64,000 nucleotides of DNA from Batillaria attramentaria (lineage: Eukaryota > Mollusca > Gastropoda > Batillariidae): contig JACVVK020000018.1 of the NCBI GenBank assembly GCA_018292915.2, positions 523,501-587,500 on the forward strand, given 5' to 3'. The notes beneath the pieces are model-generated. The model worked only from the letters and a program-made list of their open reading frames with translations. It searched no databases and had not been told where the DNA came from. A program made the position numbers and the translations under genes. Positions within the stretch are counted from its first letter, which is position 1. Every line of letters begins with the position of its first letter. Positions 1 to 12,200 of the stretch are shown piece by piece.

Positions 1-909
1 CAACCCCACGACCCTACCGGGGCATAGGGATAGACTGTCATATACCGTAAACAATAGGCAGGCCATTAGTACGCCCCAATGGTATTGTTACAATTGGTGA
101 CGCTAATCTGGCAGTCTTGCAGTTTTTTTTTTTTGTTTTTTTTTTAGTTTTTTTTGGGGGGGGGGCATTTTGTAGAATTGCCAATTGGTGTGGATGTGTG
201 CGCCTCTAAGTTGTATGAAAACATGTATGCTTAGGTTTCTTCTTCTTTATTATTGTTGTTGTTGTTGTTGTTTGTTGTTGTTTTTCTCTTTTTCAAAATT
301 TCAAGTAACATTTTCAAATCCAGTACATACATAATTATCCGATCGTATTTGTTATTAGATTATGGTTGACATGTGTGTTCTTGTGTGACTTTAATATCGA
401 CTGCATTTCTTTTCTGTTCCTTTTTATTTGCTCTGTGTCAGGTGAAAGATTTGAACCATGTGCGGTCTGTGCCAGAAATGATGGGGATTATTTAGTAAGG
501 TGTTGAACTGTGCCAAGTTTTGCTTAGTTCCGTGTGTGTACTTGACAGTTTTTTTTTTTTTAACCGACTGGGTACCAGACGGCCAGTATTTTCACCATGA
601 TGCACATGTACTGATTATCATTATGCCTAGCTCTTACCGACCCACTTCCACCACACTCCCGTCTCATCAATTCTCTCTCTCTCTCTCTCTCTCTCTGGGT
701 CAGAGGTTGACTTGCTACCCTAATTCATCCTTGAATTTAATCGCTGGTTGTGGTCATCCTTGAATATTATACCCTTTCCAAGTACAAACTTGCATCACAT
801 GATAGTGCGGTACGGGTGTGTAAATTATCTGTGTTCTCTGCAGTGTTTGGTTGTGTGAATGACAGTGTGTGTGATTATTATACACCGTATGTTTTTCTTT
901 TTGTAATGG
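1..909. other. Non-coding stretch upstream of or within the NIPA gene
   Basis: No convincing exon is seen. The stretch holds a poly-T then poly-G tract (about 121-168), a GTT microsatellite (about 250-282) and a TC microsatellite (about 671-698). It is probably a 5' intron or the upstream region of the NIPA gene that follows. Confidence 0.5.
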
Positions 910-3067
910 ATGATATCTGTAATTTGTCAACAGGTGCCTTGCAACACTTCAGCCTGCAATGTTACTGTCAACACCACATCACTAGCAGACAGCAACAATA
1001 CAGGTGTGACGGAGCGTGAGCCCACGCCGCAAGAGATGGAGGATTTCTACATCGGCCTCTTTCTGGCCATCAGCTCCAGCATCTTCATCGGCACCAGTTT
1101 CATTTTCAAGAAACTCGGCCTGCTCCGTCTGGCCAGGAACTCCAGTACAAGAGCAGGTCAGATGATGATGATGATAATGATTGGCAAATTGTAGCATTTA
1201 GTAGCGAAACTTCCATGGTGGAAAGGTGGATGGGTGTTTGGGAGTTCAACGTCCTTTTTTCCACCACATATGGGTGATATCAAAGACAGGGCAACGAAAA
1301 AAAAGGCCAGCATAAATATTTGCCCCCATTGGATTCGAACTCACGACCCGAGCAATGAAAGTCTAACGCTCTACCGTTCGGCTATCCCCGCACCCCCGAT
1401 GTGGTGGAAAGGAAAAGATTATGCTAGTGAGTTCTGTTTGTGTGCAGGTTACAGTACATACAATTTTTTTCTTTCAGGTCAAGGTGGCTATGGTTACCTT
1501 AGAGAATGGATGTGGTGGGCAGGCATGATACTCAGTAAGTTGCTTTCATTTTTTACCGTTTTTGTACTTTCCATGTAGTGACTAATGCCCGTGATAAACA
1601 GATCGTTTCAGAACAATCTGGAAAGTTTTGATGCAGCCGTTTTCCTTTTCTTTTTCATTTCTTCAAAAGTTTTTTAAAAGTATACTTTGAGTGTTCTACA
1701 TAAAGATCGGAAATATAGCCGTTTTCCTTTTCTTTTCATTTCTTCAAAAGTTTTTTAAAAGTATACTTTGAGTGTTCTACATAAAGATCGGAAATATAGC
1801 CGTTTTCCTTTTCTTTTTCATTTCTTCAAAAGTTTTTTAAAGTATACTTTGAGTGTTCTACATAAAGATCGGAAATATAGCCGTTTTCCTTTTCTTTTTC
1901 ATTTCTTCAAAAGTTTTTTAAAAGTAATTTGAGTGTTCTACATAAAGATCGGAAATATAGCCGTTTTCCTTTTCTTTTTCATTTCTTCAAAAGTTTTTTA
2001 AAAGTATACTTTGAGTGTTCTACATAAAGATCGGAAATATAGCCGTTTTCCTTTTCTTTTTCATTTCTTCAAAAGTTTTTTAAAAGTATACTTTGAGTGT
2101 TCTACATAAAGATCGGAAATATAGCCGTTTTCCTTTTCTTTTTCTTTCTTCAAAGTTTTTTAAAAGTATACTTTGAGTGTTCTACATAAAGATCGGAAAT
2201 ATAGCCGTTTTCCTTTTCTTTTTCATTTCTTCAAAAGTTTTTAAAAGTATACTTTGAGTGTTCTACATAAAGATCGGAAATATAGCCGTTTTCCTTTTCT
2301 TTTTCATTTCTTCAAAAGTTTTTTAAAAGTATACTTTGAGTGTTCTACATAAAGATCGGAAATATAGCCGTTTTCTTTTTCTTTTTCATTTCGTCAAAAG
2401 TTTTTTTAAAGTATATTTTGAGTGTTCTACATAAAGATTGGAAACACAGCCGTTTTTGTTTTCTTTTTCATTTCTTCAAAAGGTTTTTTTTAAGTCTATT
2501 TTGAGTGTTGTACATAAAGATCGGAAATACTAGTTCCCTCTTAAACAAACTTTCAGTTGTACTGATTGTTCCACTGGGAAAAATGTACCGCATGTCAGGA
2601 TGTTGGATTGTGAACGTAAAGAGTTTCTAGCATCCAGTCACTGGTTGCATGGTTTCCCTGTGTTGTATTTCATCTGTTCCCTGATTTTGTCTCCAGTGAC
2701 CGTGGGCGAGTTTGCCAACTTTGCAGCCTATGCCTTCGCCCCAGCCACCCTTGTTACACCACTTGGAGCACTGAGCGTGCTGGTCAGGTATGAGCCGACA
2801 GTGATTTTTCTGAGAAAGGAAGGGGGGGGGGGGGGTGAGAGGCGTAGAGGAGGGAGGGATGCTGTGGAGGTGCTTTTAGCAGCTTCTAGAATTGTTTTTA
2901 GCCATCTGCTTGGAGGCATTGTTGGTGACATTGTTGAATAGAGTTGAGTGAAAGGTACTAGAGGAGAGGTAGTGTGTAAAGACAAAAACTAGATGGGAAG
3001 AGGAGAACGTCTGTGGTTCTGAAACTGGACACATAACACCGTCTCTTGATTGACCATAATTGATTTT

Positions 3068-3103
<36 letters not shown>

Positions 3104-3806
3104 CCTCTCTCTCTCTCCACGGCAGCAGAATAAACACTTGTGGAATCAAAGAAGATGTGCTGCTTTTTCAACAACTTTGTCTTGGATGACATTTTTGTTG
3201 CAAGTAAAGTGACAAGTGTGTTTTGTATATATCAAGTTTCATCACCTGCATGTTCCAGTGCAATCCTCGCCTCCCGCGTCCTGAAGGAGCATCTAAACCT
3301 TCTTGGCAAGCTGGGCTGTGGACTGTGTGTTATTGGCTCCACTGTCATGGTGATACATTCGCCCAAAGAGCAGGAGGTCGCCAACATTGACCAGCTGAAG
3401 GCTATGGTGGCTGAACCAGGTATGGATATACTATTCACGGACTGTTAAACTATATTGTGTTTCCTTTCCTGTTAATCCCTGTGGGCAGGGTGGGTGTTTG
3501 GGGGTTTAACGTCCTTTTCCACCGCATACGGGTGATATCAAAGTGGGAGCAACAGAAAAGCCAGCACAAATATTTGGCCCCAGCCGGGATACGAACTCAC
3601 GACCTGAGCTTTAGAAGTCCAACGCTCTACCATTCGGCCACCGTGGGCAGGGAGGGTGTTTGGGGGTTTAACGTCCTTTTCCACCGCATACGGGTGATAT
3701 CAAAGACAGAGCAACACAAAAAGTCAGCACAAATATTTGGTGCCAGCTGGATACGAACTCACGACCTGAGCTTTAGAAGTCCAACGCTCTACCATTCGGC
3801 CACTGC

Positions 3807-3858
<52 letters not shown>

Positions 3859-4893
3859 ACCCCCCCCCCCCCCCCCCCCCCCCCCCCGACGATAAGCGAG
3901 CTGCACATGGTTTGCTGTGCAGTAGGCATCAGTAATCGACCACTACATGCCCCATATCAAATTACAGTTTGACTGGCAAACCACCTGTGCCCTATCATGG
4001 CATTGATAGAAACACAGAGCTGCGAAAGGATCGTTCTTCAGGCTGTATGTTGGCAGGGAGTCTGATCTGCACAGGATAATGACAGGCCCTGGCCGAAGCC
4101 TATGGCCAAAACTTTCAGACAACTTCTTTCTTTGTGTTGGTTGTTGTTTTCTTTTTCCTGTTTGTGAACTTGCAGGTACATGTAATATTTGTTAGATGAA
4201 CGTGGCCCTGAGTTTGTAAAAATAAACAGTTCCGTATTTGTCTTTTGGGGTGCAGGTTTCATCGTGTATTCGTCAATGGTGGTGGTCACATCGATCTTCT
4301 TGATGTTCCACACGGCGCCACGCTACGGCAGCAAGAACGTGCTGGTCTACATCACCATCTGCTCCGGCCTCGGCTCCTTTACCGTCATGGGCTGCAAGGG
4401 GGTGGGCGTTGGTCTCAAACAGACATTCCGAGGTGACAACCAGTTCACCAACTGGCTCTTCTACATTCTGCTACTTGTGGTTGTGGCGTGCATTCTGGTG
4501 CAGCTGAACTATCTCAACCGTGCACTGGACACATTCAACACGGCCGTCGTCACGCCCATTTACTACGTGTTCTTCACCTCCCTCGTCATGGTGGCCTCCC
4601 TAATTCTCTTCAAGGAGTGGAAAAACATGAAGTTGGAGGACATTCTGGGAGATCTATGTGGGTTCATCACCATCATCTCAGGGATATTCCTCTTGAACGC
4701 TTTCAAAGACATCAACATATCACTGAGGAACTTGCCCAGCTTGAAAAAGGACGGTGGCAGCTCACTGGATAACAATAACCTGGCCTCGAGTGACGATCAC
4801 GCGTACCTGCTCGAGAACGGGCAGCTAGAGGCACAGCACTCGGACGTGATGATCACGGACTACCGTGATGCTACTGAGGAAATCCATGCGTAG
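910..4893 (+). CDS. NIPA2: NIPA-family magnesium transporter (NIPA2-like)
   Basis: Mg2+ transporter of the NIPA family, a multi-pass membrane protein of the plasma membrane and endosomes. Coding exons: about 934 (or ATG at 910) to 1156, 1478-1534, 2697-2787, 3259-3419 and 4256-4893 (TAG). All junctions are GT-AG and the frame is continuous. Conserved family segments are [48 protein letters not shown] and [12 protein letters not shown], in the expected order. From the Met at 1036 (before EDFYIGL) the product is 355 aa, close to human NIPA2. The same frame is open back to an ATG at 910, adding 42 residues rich in N-glycosylation sequons (NTS, NVT, NTT), as in NIPAL-type proteins. A CAG at 931-933 could instead be a splice acceptor, leaving the true first exon unseen. 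NIPA2 versus NIPAL cannot be settled by eye. Confidence 0.88.
1213..1400 (-). mobile_element. tRNA-derived SINE, family A
   Basis: About 170-bp element whose tRNA-like head lies at the right end: an A-box-like TAGAGCGTT and a B-box-like GAGTTCGAATCC when read on the minus strand. The body includes 'tgatatcaaagacagggcaac'-type sequence shared with copies at 3.5, 3.65, 8.1, 27.6, 29.0, 30.05 and 30.4 kb. It lies in a NIPA intron. Confidence 0.75.
1635..2530. repeat. Tandem satellite, about 82-bp unit, about 11 copies
   Basis: Unit begins GCCGTTTTCCTTTTC and ends near AAAGATCGGAAATATA. The copies are nearly identical, with one- to three-base indels. The last two (from about 2370) are more diverged, as at an array edge. 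The array lies in the NIPA intron between exons 1478-1534 and 2697-2787. Confidence 0.95.
3487..3644 (-). mobile_element. SINE family A, first of a tandem pair
   Basis: Same body and tRNA-like head as the 1.2-kb copy. It is followed almost immediately by a second copy in the same orientation, so the pair looks like a local duplication. Confidence 0.75.
3650..3808 (-). mobile_element. SINE family A, second of a tandem pair
   Basis: Nearly identical to the preceding copy, including the stretch GGGGGTTTAACGTCCTTTTC. Its tRNA-head end abuts a long poly-C tract. Confidence 0.75.
3808..3887. repeat. Poly-C tract, about 79 nt with a single A
   Basis: Almost pure C from 3808 to 3887, interrupted by one A at about 3859. 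It lies in a NIPA intron between a SINE and the last exon. Confidence 0.95.
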
Positions 4894-6836
4894 AGTGTAC
4901 TTGTTTTTCCTCCATGAACATCAGTGGGTTTTTTTTGGGGGGGGGGAGGGGGGGGTTCCAGTGACATCATGTTGGGGTTTCTCTTCTTCTGCATGCCCGA
5001 AATCCTGTCTCAGATGATTAGAGGTTGGTAGTGGTGACAAAACTGGTGGTCTTCGGCAGATCTGTCTGGGACCGCAAGAGTTTCTCCACCAGTGTTGCTT
5101 CTCTGGGCCAGTGCTGTGTTCTCTCATGGACTGTGTTGACTTGTGGAAGAGGGGGCAGGACTGCAGGGTATGTGGATGCATTCATATTATAGTGCGCCAG
5201 TTTGGATAAAACTCCAAATCGCACTCACTTCTGGCCCATCAACTGCCTCTCAAGAGCTGTGGTTGTTTATTGTTTTTATCACTGCTGCCCTCAGCCCAGG
5301 TCATGAGGAAATTATAGCCAGCCAGACAGTTCCGTATGTGCAAATTTATATGCAATCTGTCTGGTCAACAGAAGGTGTCGTTTGCATGTGCTGATGCTTT
5401 GTGCAGTGCAGGACATTTTTCACTCACTCTATTTATTATGTCCAAATGTAACATGCATTGTTGCCCTTCAAAAGTTGTCAAAGTTTTAACATGAATCAAA
5501 TGTGATACATAGTTTTTAGTAGATTGTCAAAAGTATTTAATGCGAAAAGTTGCAGTGGCTTCTTTTAATTTATTTTACACCTGCACGAAGATCTTCACTG
5601 GAATATTTTAGAGTCAATCTTTGTTTTTGTATACATCCAGTGCTGTTCAGCCAGTCATTACATTGCTTCGTGGTATTCATTCACACTGCAGATTCTGGTG
5701 TTTGGTGTCAAACAAAAATAGTAATTTATTTTGGCAAAACTTCACTGCACATGGTTGAAACTTTTCCACATTAGGACAGATTTCTGCCAGATCATTCCAG
5801 TCAAATAAGGAAATGTTGTTGTTGTTGTTGTGTTGTTGTGCAGTTCACCGACACCTGAGGTTTAGTTGGACTGTTGTAATATTCAAGCGCCTCATAAAAA
5901 GTTGATGAGGCATCACAAACACAAATCTTGATTGACATGTACCAGTACATACGTAATACAGGGCCGTAGCAGCCCTACCGGCCACTCCGGCCATGGCCGG
6001 ACCACTTTTTGGCAACAAAAAAAAAACAAAAAAACCTCGTCTTCATGAGTACAGTCAGGAGGGTTTCTAAAGCAAAAGTTCTTCCAAAATAAAGCCTCTT
6101 CATCAAAATATTTTTTTGCGTTTCCCCGTTCAAACAAATAACAAGTAATTCTTTTGTTTTCCGTTGAAGTTGAGGAGAACATAATGGCCAGGGACCGTAC
6201 CTTTTTATTTATATTTTATGGCCTGAGCACTTTTAGGAGCTGTGCTACGGCTCTGTAATATTATGCACTCGAATCCTGCTCAGTGGTTATAACTTGTGGC
6301 CTACCCGGTTAAATTCAGTGCCTTACGATTGCACTCGAAGACAGTATTTTTTCTAATGGAAGAAGACTATATATGCACTCAAAAGATGTTGCATCCTGAG
6401 TGGTCTTGGTGTGAACAGCAACGAATAAATACCAGCTGCTCTTTCACTGCATTTTTTTTTTTAATAGCAGCCACTATGATGTCAGCCGTATCCGGTAAAC
6501 TGATTATCAGAGTTAATGTTGGTCCTGTAGCCAAAACCTTGACCTGAAATGGAATATTGCTAGTATGTAGGAAGTGCCGTTTACCAGTCAGGCAAAAAAA
6601 TTCTTAGAGACATTTCATCTGGTTTGACAAATGACAGTGAAAATCCTTATTACATGTATTACAATGCAGACGGCCAGAAGCGAGTAGCCTTCATGTAAGG
6701 CCTGCATAGTCTCTACTTTGAACCTGCTTGTGGTTGGCTCAAGTGGATTGATCGTGGGGCAGTTTTCTCTCAGCATGTGCAAGTTCATTGATGGATTGGT
6801 GATTGTGATTCAGATCTCAGACATTTCAACATTCTC

Positions 6837-6839
<3 letters not shown>

Positions 6840-6874
<35 letters not shown>
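6840..6874. repeat. TG dinucleotide microsatellite
   Basis: Uninterrupted GT/TG run of about 17 units in the presumed NIPA 3' UTR. Confidence 0.95.
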
Positions 6875-6876
<2 letters not shown>

Positions 6877-6915
6877 TTCACAGGGAGTTTTCGCAATCAT
6901 GCTTGTCTATTTTAT

Positions 6916-7408
6916 TTTATTTTTTTTGCTGCCCCAACTCTTTGCCAACTCCAGTGGTGTTCCTCCCAGGTCATGGGTGGAACCCACGGAGGACTCGGAA
7001 GCTGGGACAATTTTTATTATGCATGATGATGGAGATGAGGATGATAGTAAGATGATGCTATGGAGGTCCGTGTGGTTTGGGACTGCGGGACAGGGCCGCA
7101 TTCCACGCTTCCTGTCATGAATATCCCGACATTAACCAGACCCGGGAACTGCAGCACCTGCAGTGCCGGCCGTGTAATCATCCACATCATAAGACGTGTC
7201 ATACTAAGGGAAGCACCCCCAAAGTCGCACCCGTGAAGTGGGTGAAGCTCGGCTGTGTGGCAACAGCCTCCCCATCGGGCCCATAGCACACCCGCTCTGG
7301 GTAGGAGCCGACCTAGGTAGGAAAAATCCCGCTTGCCTTGGCTGGGATTCGAACCCGGGTCTCCCGGTCCATGATCCGAAGTGCTAACCACTAAACTACG
7401 GGGGCCGG
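6916..7408 (-). mobile_element. tRNA-derived SINE, family B, with target-site duplication
   Basis: About 490-bp element. The tRNA-like head is at the right end; read on the minus strand it starts CCCCCGTAGTTTAGTGG and has a B box GGGTTCGAATCCC. A direct repeat TGCTTGTCTATTTTA flanks it (about 6900-6914 and 7409-7423), so both boundaries are well supported. A T-rich run sits at its 3' end. Other copies are at 10.35, 39.1 and 46.46 kb. Confidence 0.9.
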
Positions 7409-7452
7409 TGCTTGTCTATTTTAATGATGATGTGCAGAGTTCCTTACAACTG

Positions 7453-7764
7453 TATGTTTGCTACAGCAGAGGGATATATATATATAATATATATATGTTT
7501 TTGTAATGGAAAGGCTTAGCTACTCACTACCAATTATGTGCTTATTGTTTTTGTTCCTTTCTTTTGCTGATGTTTGAGAAACCAAGATCAAGTTTTGAGA
7601 GGCTGAATGACATTATGTCTGCTACAGCAGAGGGATATATATGTTTTTGTAATGGAAAGGCTTAGCTACTCACTACCATAATTTATCATGTACTTATTGT
7701 TTTTGTTACTTTCTGTTGCTGATGTTTGAGAAACCAGGATCGAGTTTTAAGAGGCTGAATGACA
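7453..7764. repeat. Tandem duplication, about 155-bp unit
   Basis: Two head-to-tail units share GCTACAGCAGAGGGATATAT at the start and GAGGCTGAATGACATT at the end, and differ mainly in the AT-repeat length. They lie in the presumed NIPA 3' UTR. Confidence 0.9.
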
Positions 7765-8123
7765 TTGGGGTTATATGTATTTTAAGGTTTTTGTATGGTG
7801 TTTCAGAGGGTTATTATTGTTGAACTGCATATTTTTAGAAAGACTTCAAAGGATGGCAGTCTCTTTCAAGCAGAAAACGTGAGGGGCAGGACATTAGTGA
7901 AGTTGTGATGTATACATTTATAGACTTAAGCTAGTGTGCAATATACATGTACTTATATAGTGTTGGGTCTTGTTTCCCACTTTTTAGCATACTGTGCAAA
8001 CTGCATGTAATATATATGTGTATTACAGTAACAGAAAGTGACATTACACACACAGTGTGCATTCATTAGTAGAATGCAGGTTATTTTATAATTTATAAAC
8101 TGAAGTTTTCATGTAACCTTTTG

Positions 8124-8295
8124 GGGAGACGGGGTGGCCGAATGGTAGAGCGTTGGACTTCTAATGCTCGGGTTGTGAGTTCGTATCCCGGCTGGAGCCA
8201 AATATTTGTGCTGGCTTTTTCATCGTTGCCCCATCTTTGATATCACCCGTATGTGGTGGAAAAGGACGTTAAACCCTCAAACACCCACCCACCCC
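8124..8295 (+). mobile_element. SINE family A with a 14-bp target-site duplication
   Basis: tRNA-like head first (AATGGTAGAGCGTTGGACTT). The element is flanked by exact direct repeats CATGTAACCTTTTG at 8110-8123 and 8296-8309, giving firm ends of about 172 bp. Confidence 0.92.
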
Positions 8296-8501
8296 CATGT
8301 AACCTTTTGATATGGCAATTTTGAGGAGAGATGTGTTTCTCACTTCTTGGCTGTTTCTCGAATTCAGTTTGCATTTTCAGTTAGGATTTTTTTTAAATTA
8401 ATATGGATGCATGTATAAACATGTGCCTCTGCTTTATTGTGAGATTGGTGACTTAGTAATTCATGTATGTATTGATGTACTCTTGCCCTCATGTCAAAAG
8501 A

Positions 8502-8507
8502 AATAAA
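8502..8507 (+). terminator. Poly(A) signal AATAAA, candidate NIPA 3' end
   Basis: AATAAA followed by a GT/T-rich stretch (TGATTGTTTTGT). It is a plausible polyadenylation site for the + strand NIPA transcript. The - strand PRCP copy 1 converges on it from the right. Confidence 0.55.
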
Positions 8508-9282
8508 ATGATTGTTTTGTAAAACACAGGTTACATTGTCTCATACAAAATATTTACTTTTAAAGAGTGAGTCATAGTGAGATACTTATGGGGATATGAT
8601 ACTCGTGTTCATGACATTTGATTTCCAACACAGTCATGCACTTATTCCCCATGCAGTTCTCTTTACACTGAAGTATGATAGGCTTCTGAGAATCTCCACA
8701 ATAATCTTAATTTCTAAAAAATATGTAGCCATATTGGGCGCAATAAGATCAAGAATACATTGTAGTGAAAAACTAATTTGCAAGGGACTTTATCTGGTGA
8801 TTTGGGTTTTTTTGTTGTTGTTGTTGTTGTTGTTTTTTTAAATTGAATCTGTCTCTGATAATTACACACAGACCATAGCGATAAATCAAGTTTTACATTA
8901 AAAACTTTGAACACTTCATTATTATCTTCCAAGTCTTGCGATCTGAATTGCTGATTCAAAGTATTTCATAGAATTTGGTACAGTTTTTGCAGAACACTAC
9001 ACAACAATTATATTCTACCAAGATCCGCATAAAGCTGTAGAGTAGTGATCACTGTAGTAGAACAGAGTCGATCTGCTTTGTGGAGAAAGATTTGCTTTGT
9101 GGAGAAAGAGTTGCTTTGTTACTTCAAGTTACTTGTGAAGAGTAAACTGCCCAGCACAGGGTTGTTCCAGATGGTGTTAGCTTCCAGTTGTGCTCAAGTT
9201 ATGCTCAAACGATCACCCCCCACCCCCTCCACATCCTCCACCATTAACCCCAGCGGAGCTCCTGAGTTACTCTTAGATTATG

Positions 9283-12200
9283 TCACTCTTGATTCCACCC
9301 ATACAGCCAGTTCGTCAAGATGTTCTTTTCCTGTTCCCGCGCTGCGCGGACATCTGGTGGGTCGGCAGGATTCTCACCGCGCAGGTCAAGCTGCTGTGCG
9401 GCCATCGGAATCTGAATGGCGATCAGGGAGGGTGATAGCGTCTCCAGCACTCCTCCTTGTGCCAGCGGGTCCAGCAAACCATTACTGGAAAGAAAATTTG
9501 AACACTTGATACAGAGACAACTTGAAAAGTAACTTCAGCATACACACAGTTGTTGTTGCTGTTGTCGTTCGTCTCTTGGTCACACTGGAAGTTCAGTTCT
9601 GAGCATGAAGTCTGCTGTTGTCTCCAGCTCCCGCTGAGGGCCGTACACACAGTAATTATAATTCTTTTCTGGATTACTAGTGCTGAAAGGTTTATCGAAT
9701 GTAAGATTGTACAGTCCATTGTAGTCATGGTGTTCCTTGCAGACTGATGGAAAATCTGTGCGTTGTTATCAGTTCAGCAACACATTGTACAACAAAACAA
9801 GTGGCATGGAAAGAACAACAACAACAACAAAATCCTGTTGTTAAACACCAGCAACAACAAACAGAGATCATCATGTGACCACATAAAAGATATATTCCTT
9901 ACATAAGAATCAGACAACTTGTACAACTAGGTACTACTTGCTTTTCTTTTTACAATAGCGTGAACAACAGTAACACAGTAAGGCTGATAGTATCAGTATG
10001 TGCACATACTTAAAATGCGCATATTTTTATTTATTTCTCTAAATTCCTGCATAGTGTGATGAGACGTGCACTAACCTAAAGATAATGTTGGAAGCAGACT
10101 TGATCTCTTTGCCCCAGTACTGCAGCGAGATCCAGTTTTCACGTGGTGAAACACCGAGCGCAGCATGGCAAAAGAAAGAGTAGACATACATATCCCAGTG
10201 GAGTGGGATGTCGTAGAACATTTTGGTGTTGTTTGAGCACATCGGCATCACCAGCTCTGTGCATGTCTGGAATTTAAATACATTTGTATATATGGTACAC
10301 TTAAATACATGTGTATCTTATCCCTCCTAACATGAATCAGTTAAACCGGCCCCCGTAGTGTAGTGGTTAGCACTTCGGATCATGGACCGGGAAACCCGGG
10401 TTCGAATCCCAGCCAAGGCAAGCGGGATTTTTCCTACCTAGGTCGGCTCCTACCCAGAGCGGGTGTGCTATGGGCCCAATGGGGAGGCTGTTGCCACACA
10501 GCCGAGTTACACCCACTTCACGAGTGCGACTTTGGGGGTGCTTCCCTTAGTATGACACGTCTTGTGATGTGGATGGGCCTGGTTAATACCGGGATATTTA
10601 TGACAGGAAGCGTGGAATGCGGCCCTGTCCCGCAGTCCCAAACCACATGGACCTCCATAGCATCATCTTACTATCATCCTCATCTCCATCATCATGCATA
10701 ATAAAAAAAATTGTTCCAGCTTCCGAGTCCTCCGTGGGTTCCACCCATGTTCTGGGAGGAACACCACTGGAGATAGCAAAGAGTTGGGGCAGCAAAAAAA
10801 AACCAAAAAAAAAACATGAATCAGTTAAAGATGATAACTCTGTGCTCAGAAAAACCCAAATTCACTCCACCCATCTCTCAAAAGTCTCCTCAGCATAATC
10901 TTTGAGACTGTCCCTATGTTGGTTTAGTTTACAAGGGCCCCAACACACCCTTTTATGATGAATGTATCATTTTCACTTTTGCCGTCTCTTTTCCTCGTGT
11001 TTGAATAAGTGGATATTACTCAGGTGCCAAATGGAGAAAAATGAAGACCACCAGAAATTACATAAAAATAAAACGTAGTGAAAAACAAACTCCCCGTTGG
11101 CAACAGGCCATGCATACAGTTCACATAAATTTTTTCTTCATAACCTGGAATTTTGCCCATACCTGGTAGTGCCACCCTCTGTCACCGAAATAATCTGTGG
11201 CGTGTTTGGTCATGTTGAGACATGCTGCTTGCCCAGTACAGTTGAAGTACATTTTCATTCCTTTTGCCACCGCCTCCAGTAAAGGCTTTCCTGTCAAAGG
11301 TGTTTTAAGATCTCTGCAAAACTCCTACGGACAAACAACAGAAGAAAAGGGTTTCAATTTGACACCACCGATCTATTACATCAATATAATTTGGGATGTC
11401 TACCCAAAACATACCACACAAGTGGACAGTCCTTTGAAACAAGTGAATATTTGCTGCCATGGAGAGAAATGAAAATTTATCAATGTTAAATCATACTTGA
11501 ACACCAGTACCAGTTAAACGCTTGGTTGCTGTGCTATGGAAATGCCTCTCCAAAAGTTTACAAAATTAACGTAACTTGGCTGTGGATCAAGAAAAATAAA
11601 AACCTGAACAGGCCATGCAGGAAGCGGTTCCATAAAGGAAGCAGGGTATGGATAGTTGACCGTGGCCATGTTCACTAGGACGGTCGTGATCCAATCCATT
11701 AATGTACCCAGGTCAAGCTTTATCTCAAGCGGCTTACACAGGCTGAATGTCTTGGTCAGGAAATCCAGATCATTAGCTGCAGACAGTAAAATAACAACAA
11801 AGGCTACCATCACATGTAAGCAGGGCTTTACCGCATCAGACATTGGTCACAGACCGATTCATTTTTGAAATGACTGATTACTTCCCTACAAAAGCGGACA
11901 TATGTCCCATCATCAATCATTAAAACTAAGAGTATTTTATATGATACTTAAATAACAGAAATCTTCATCTTAATTGTAGTGTGTATTGTGCATTATTTTA
12001 TGTGTGTCCACCACACCAAAATTTCCCGCTTTCGATAATAAAGATGTAAATATTTAACACCCCCCCCTCCCCCCCCCCCCCCCCCCCCCCAAGCTCATTT
12101 TATCGAGATCCCAGCGAATCCCAGCTGTATTTCATGAAAGTGATGTGTGTGTATCTTTTTCTCTGTGTGTGTGTGTGTGTGTGTGTAATTGTAGAGTGCT

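Larger units (their letters stand above)
4894..8530 (+). other. Probable 3' UTR of the NIPA gene with repeat insertions
   Basis: No exon-like ORF lies between the NIPA stop and an AATAAA at 8502-8507. The interval holds a poly-T/poly-G tract (4929-4956), a TG microsatellite (6840-6874), a family B SINE (6916-7408), a 155-bp tandem duplication (7453-7764) and a family A SINE (8124-8295). UTR status is inferred from position and the poly(A) signal. Confidence 0.5.

Noticed and set aside
1635..2530. CRISPR-like regular repeats
   Set aside because: Contiguous tandem units with no unique spacers, in an animal intron.
3457..3972. 171-aa ORF with a polyproline run
   Set aside because: Translation of two SINE copies and a poly-C tract inside a NIPA intron.
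10360..10425. tRNA gene (similar at 7345, 21930, 39560, 46915)
   Set aside because: Only tRNA-like SINE heads with A and B boxes; each is continuous with a SINE body and most are bracketed by target-site duplications.
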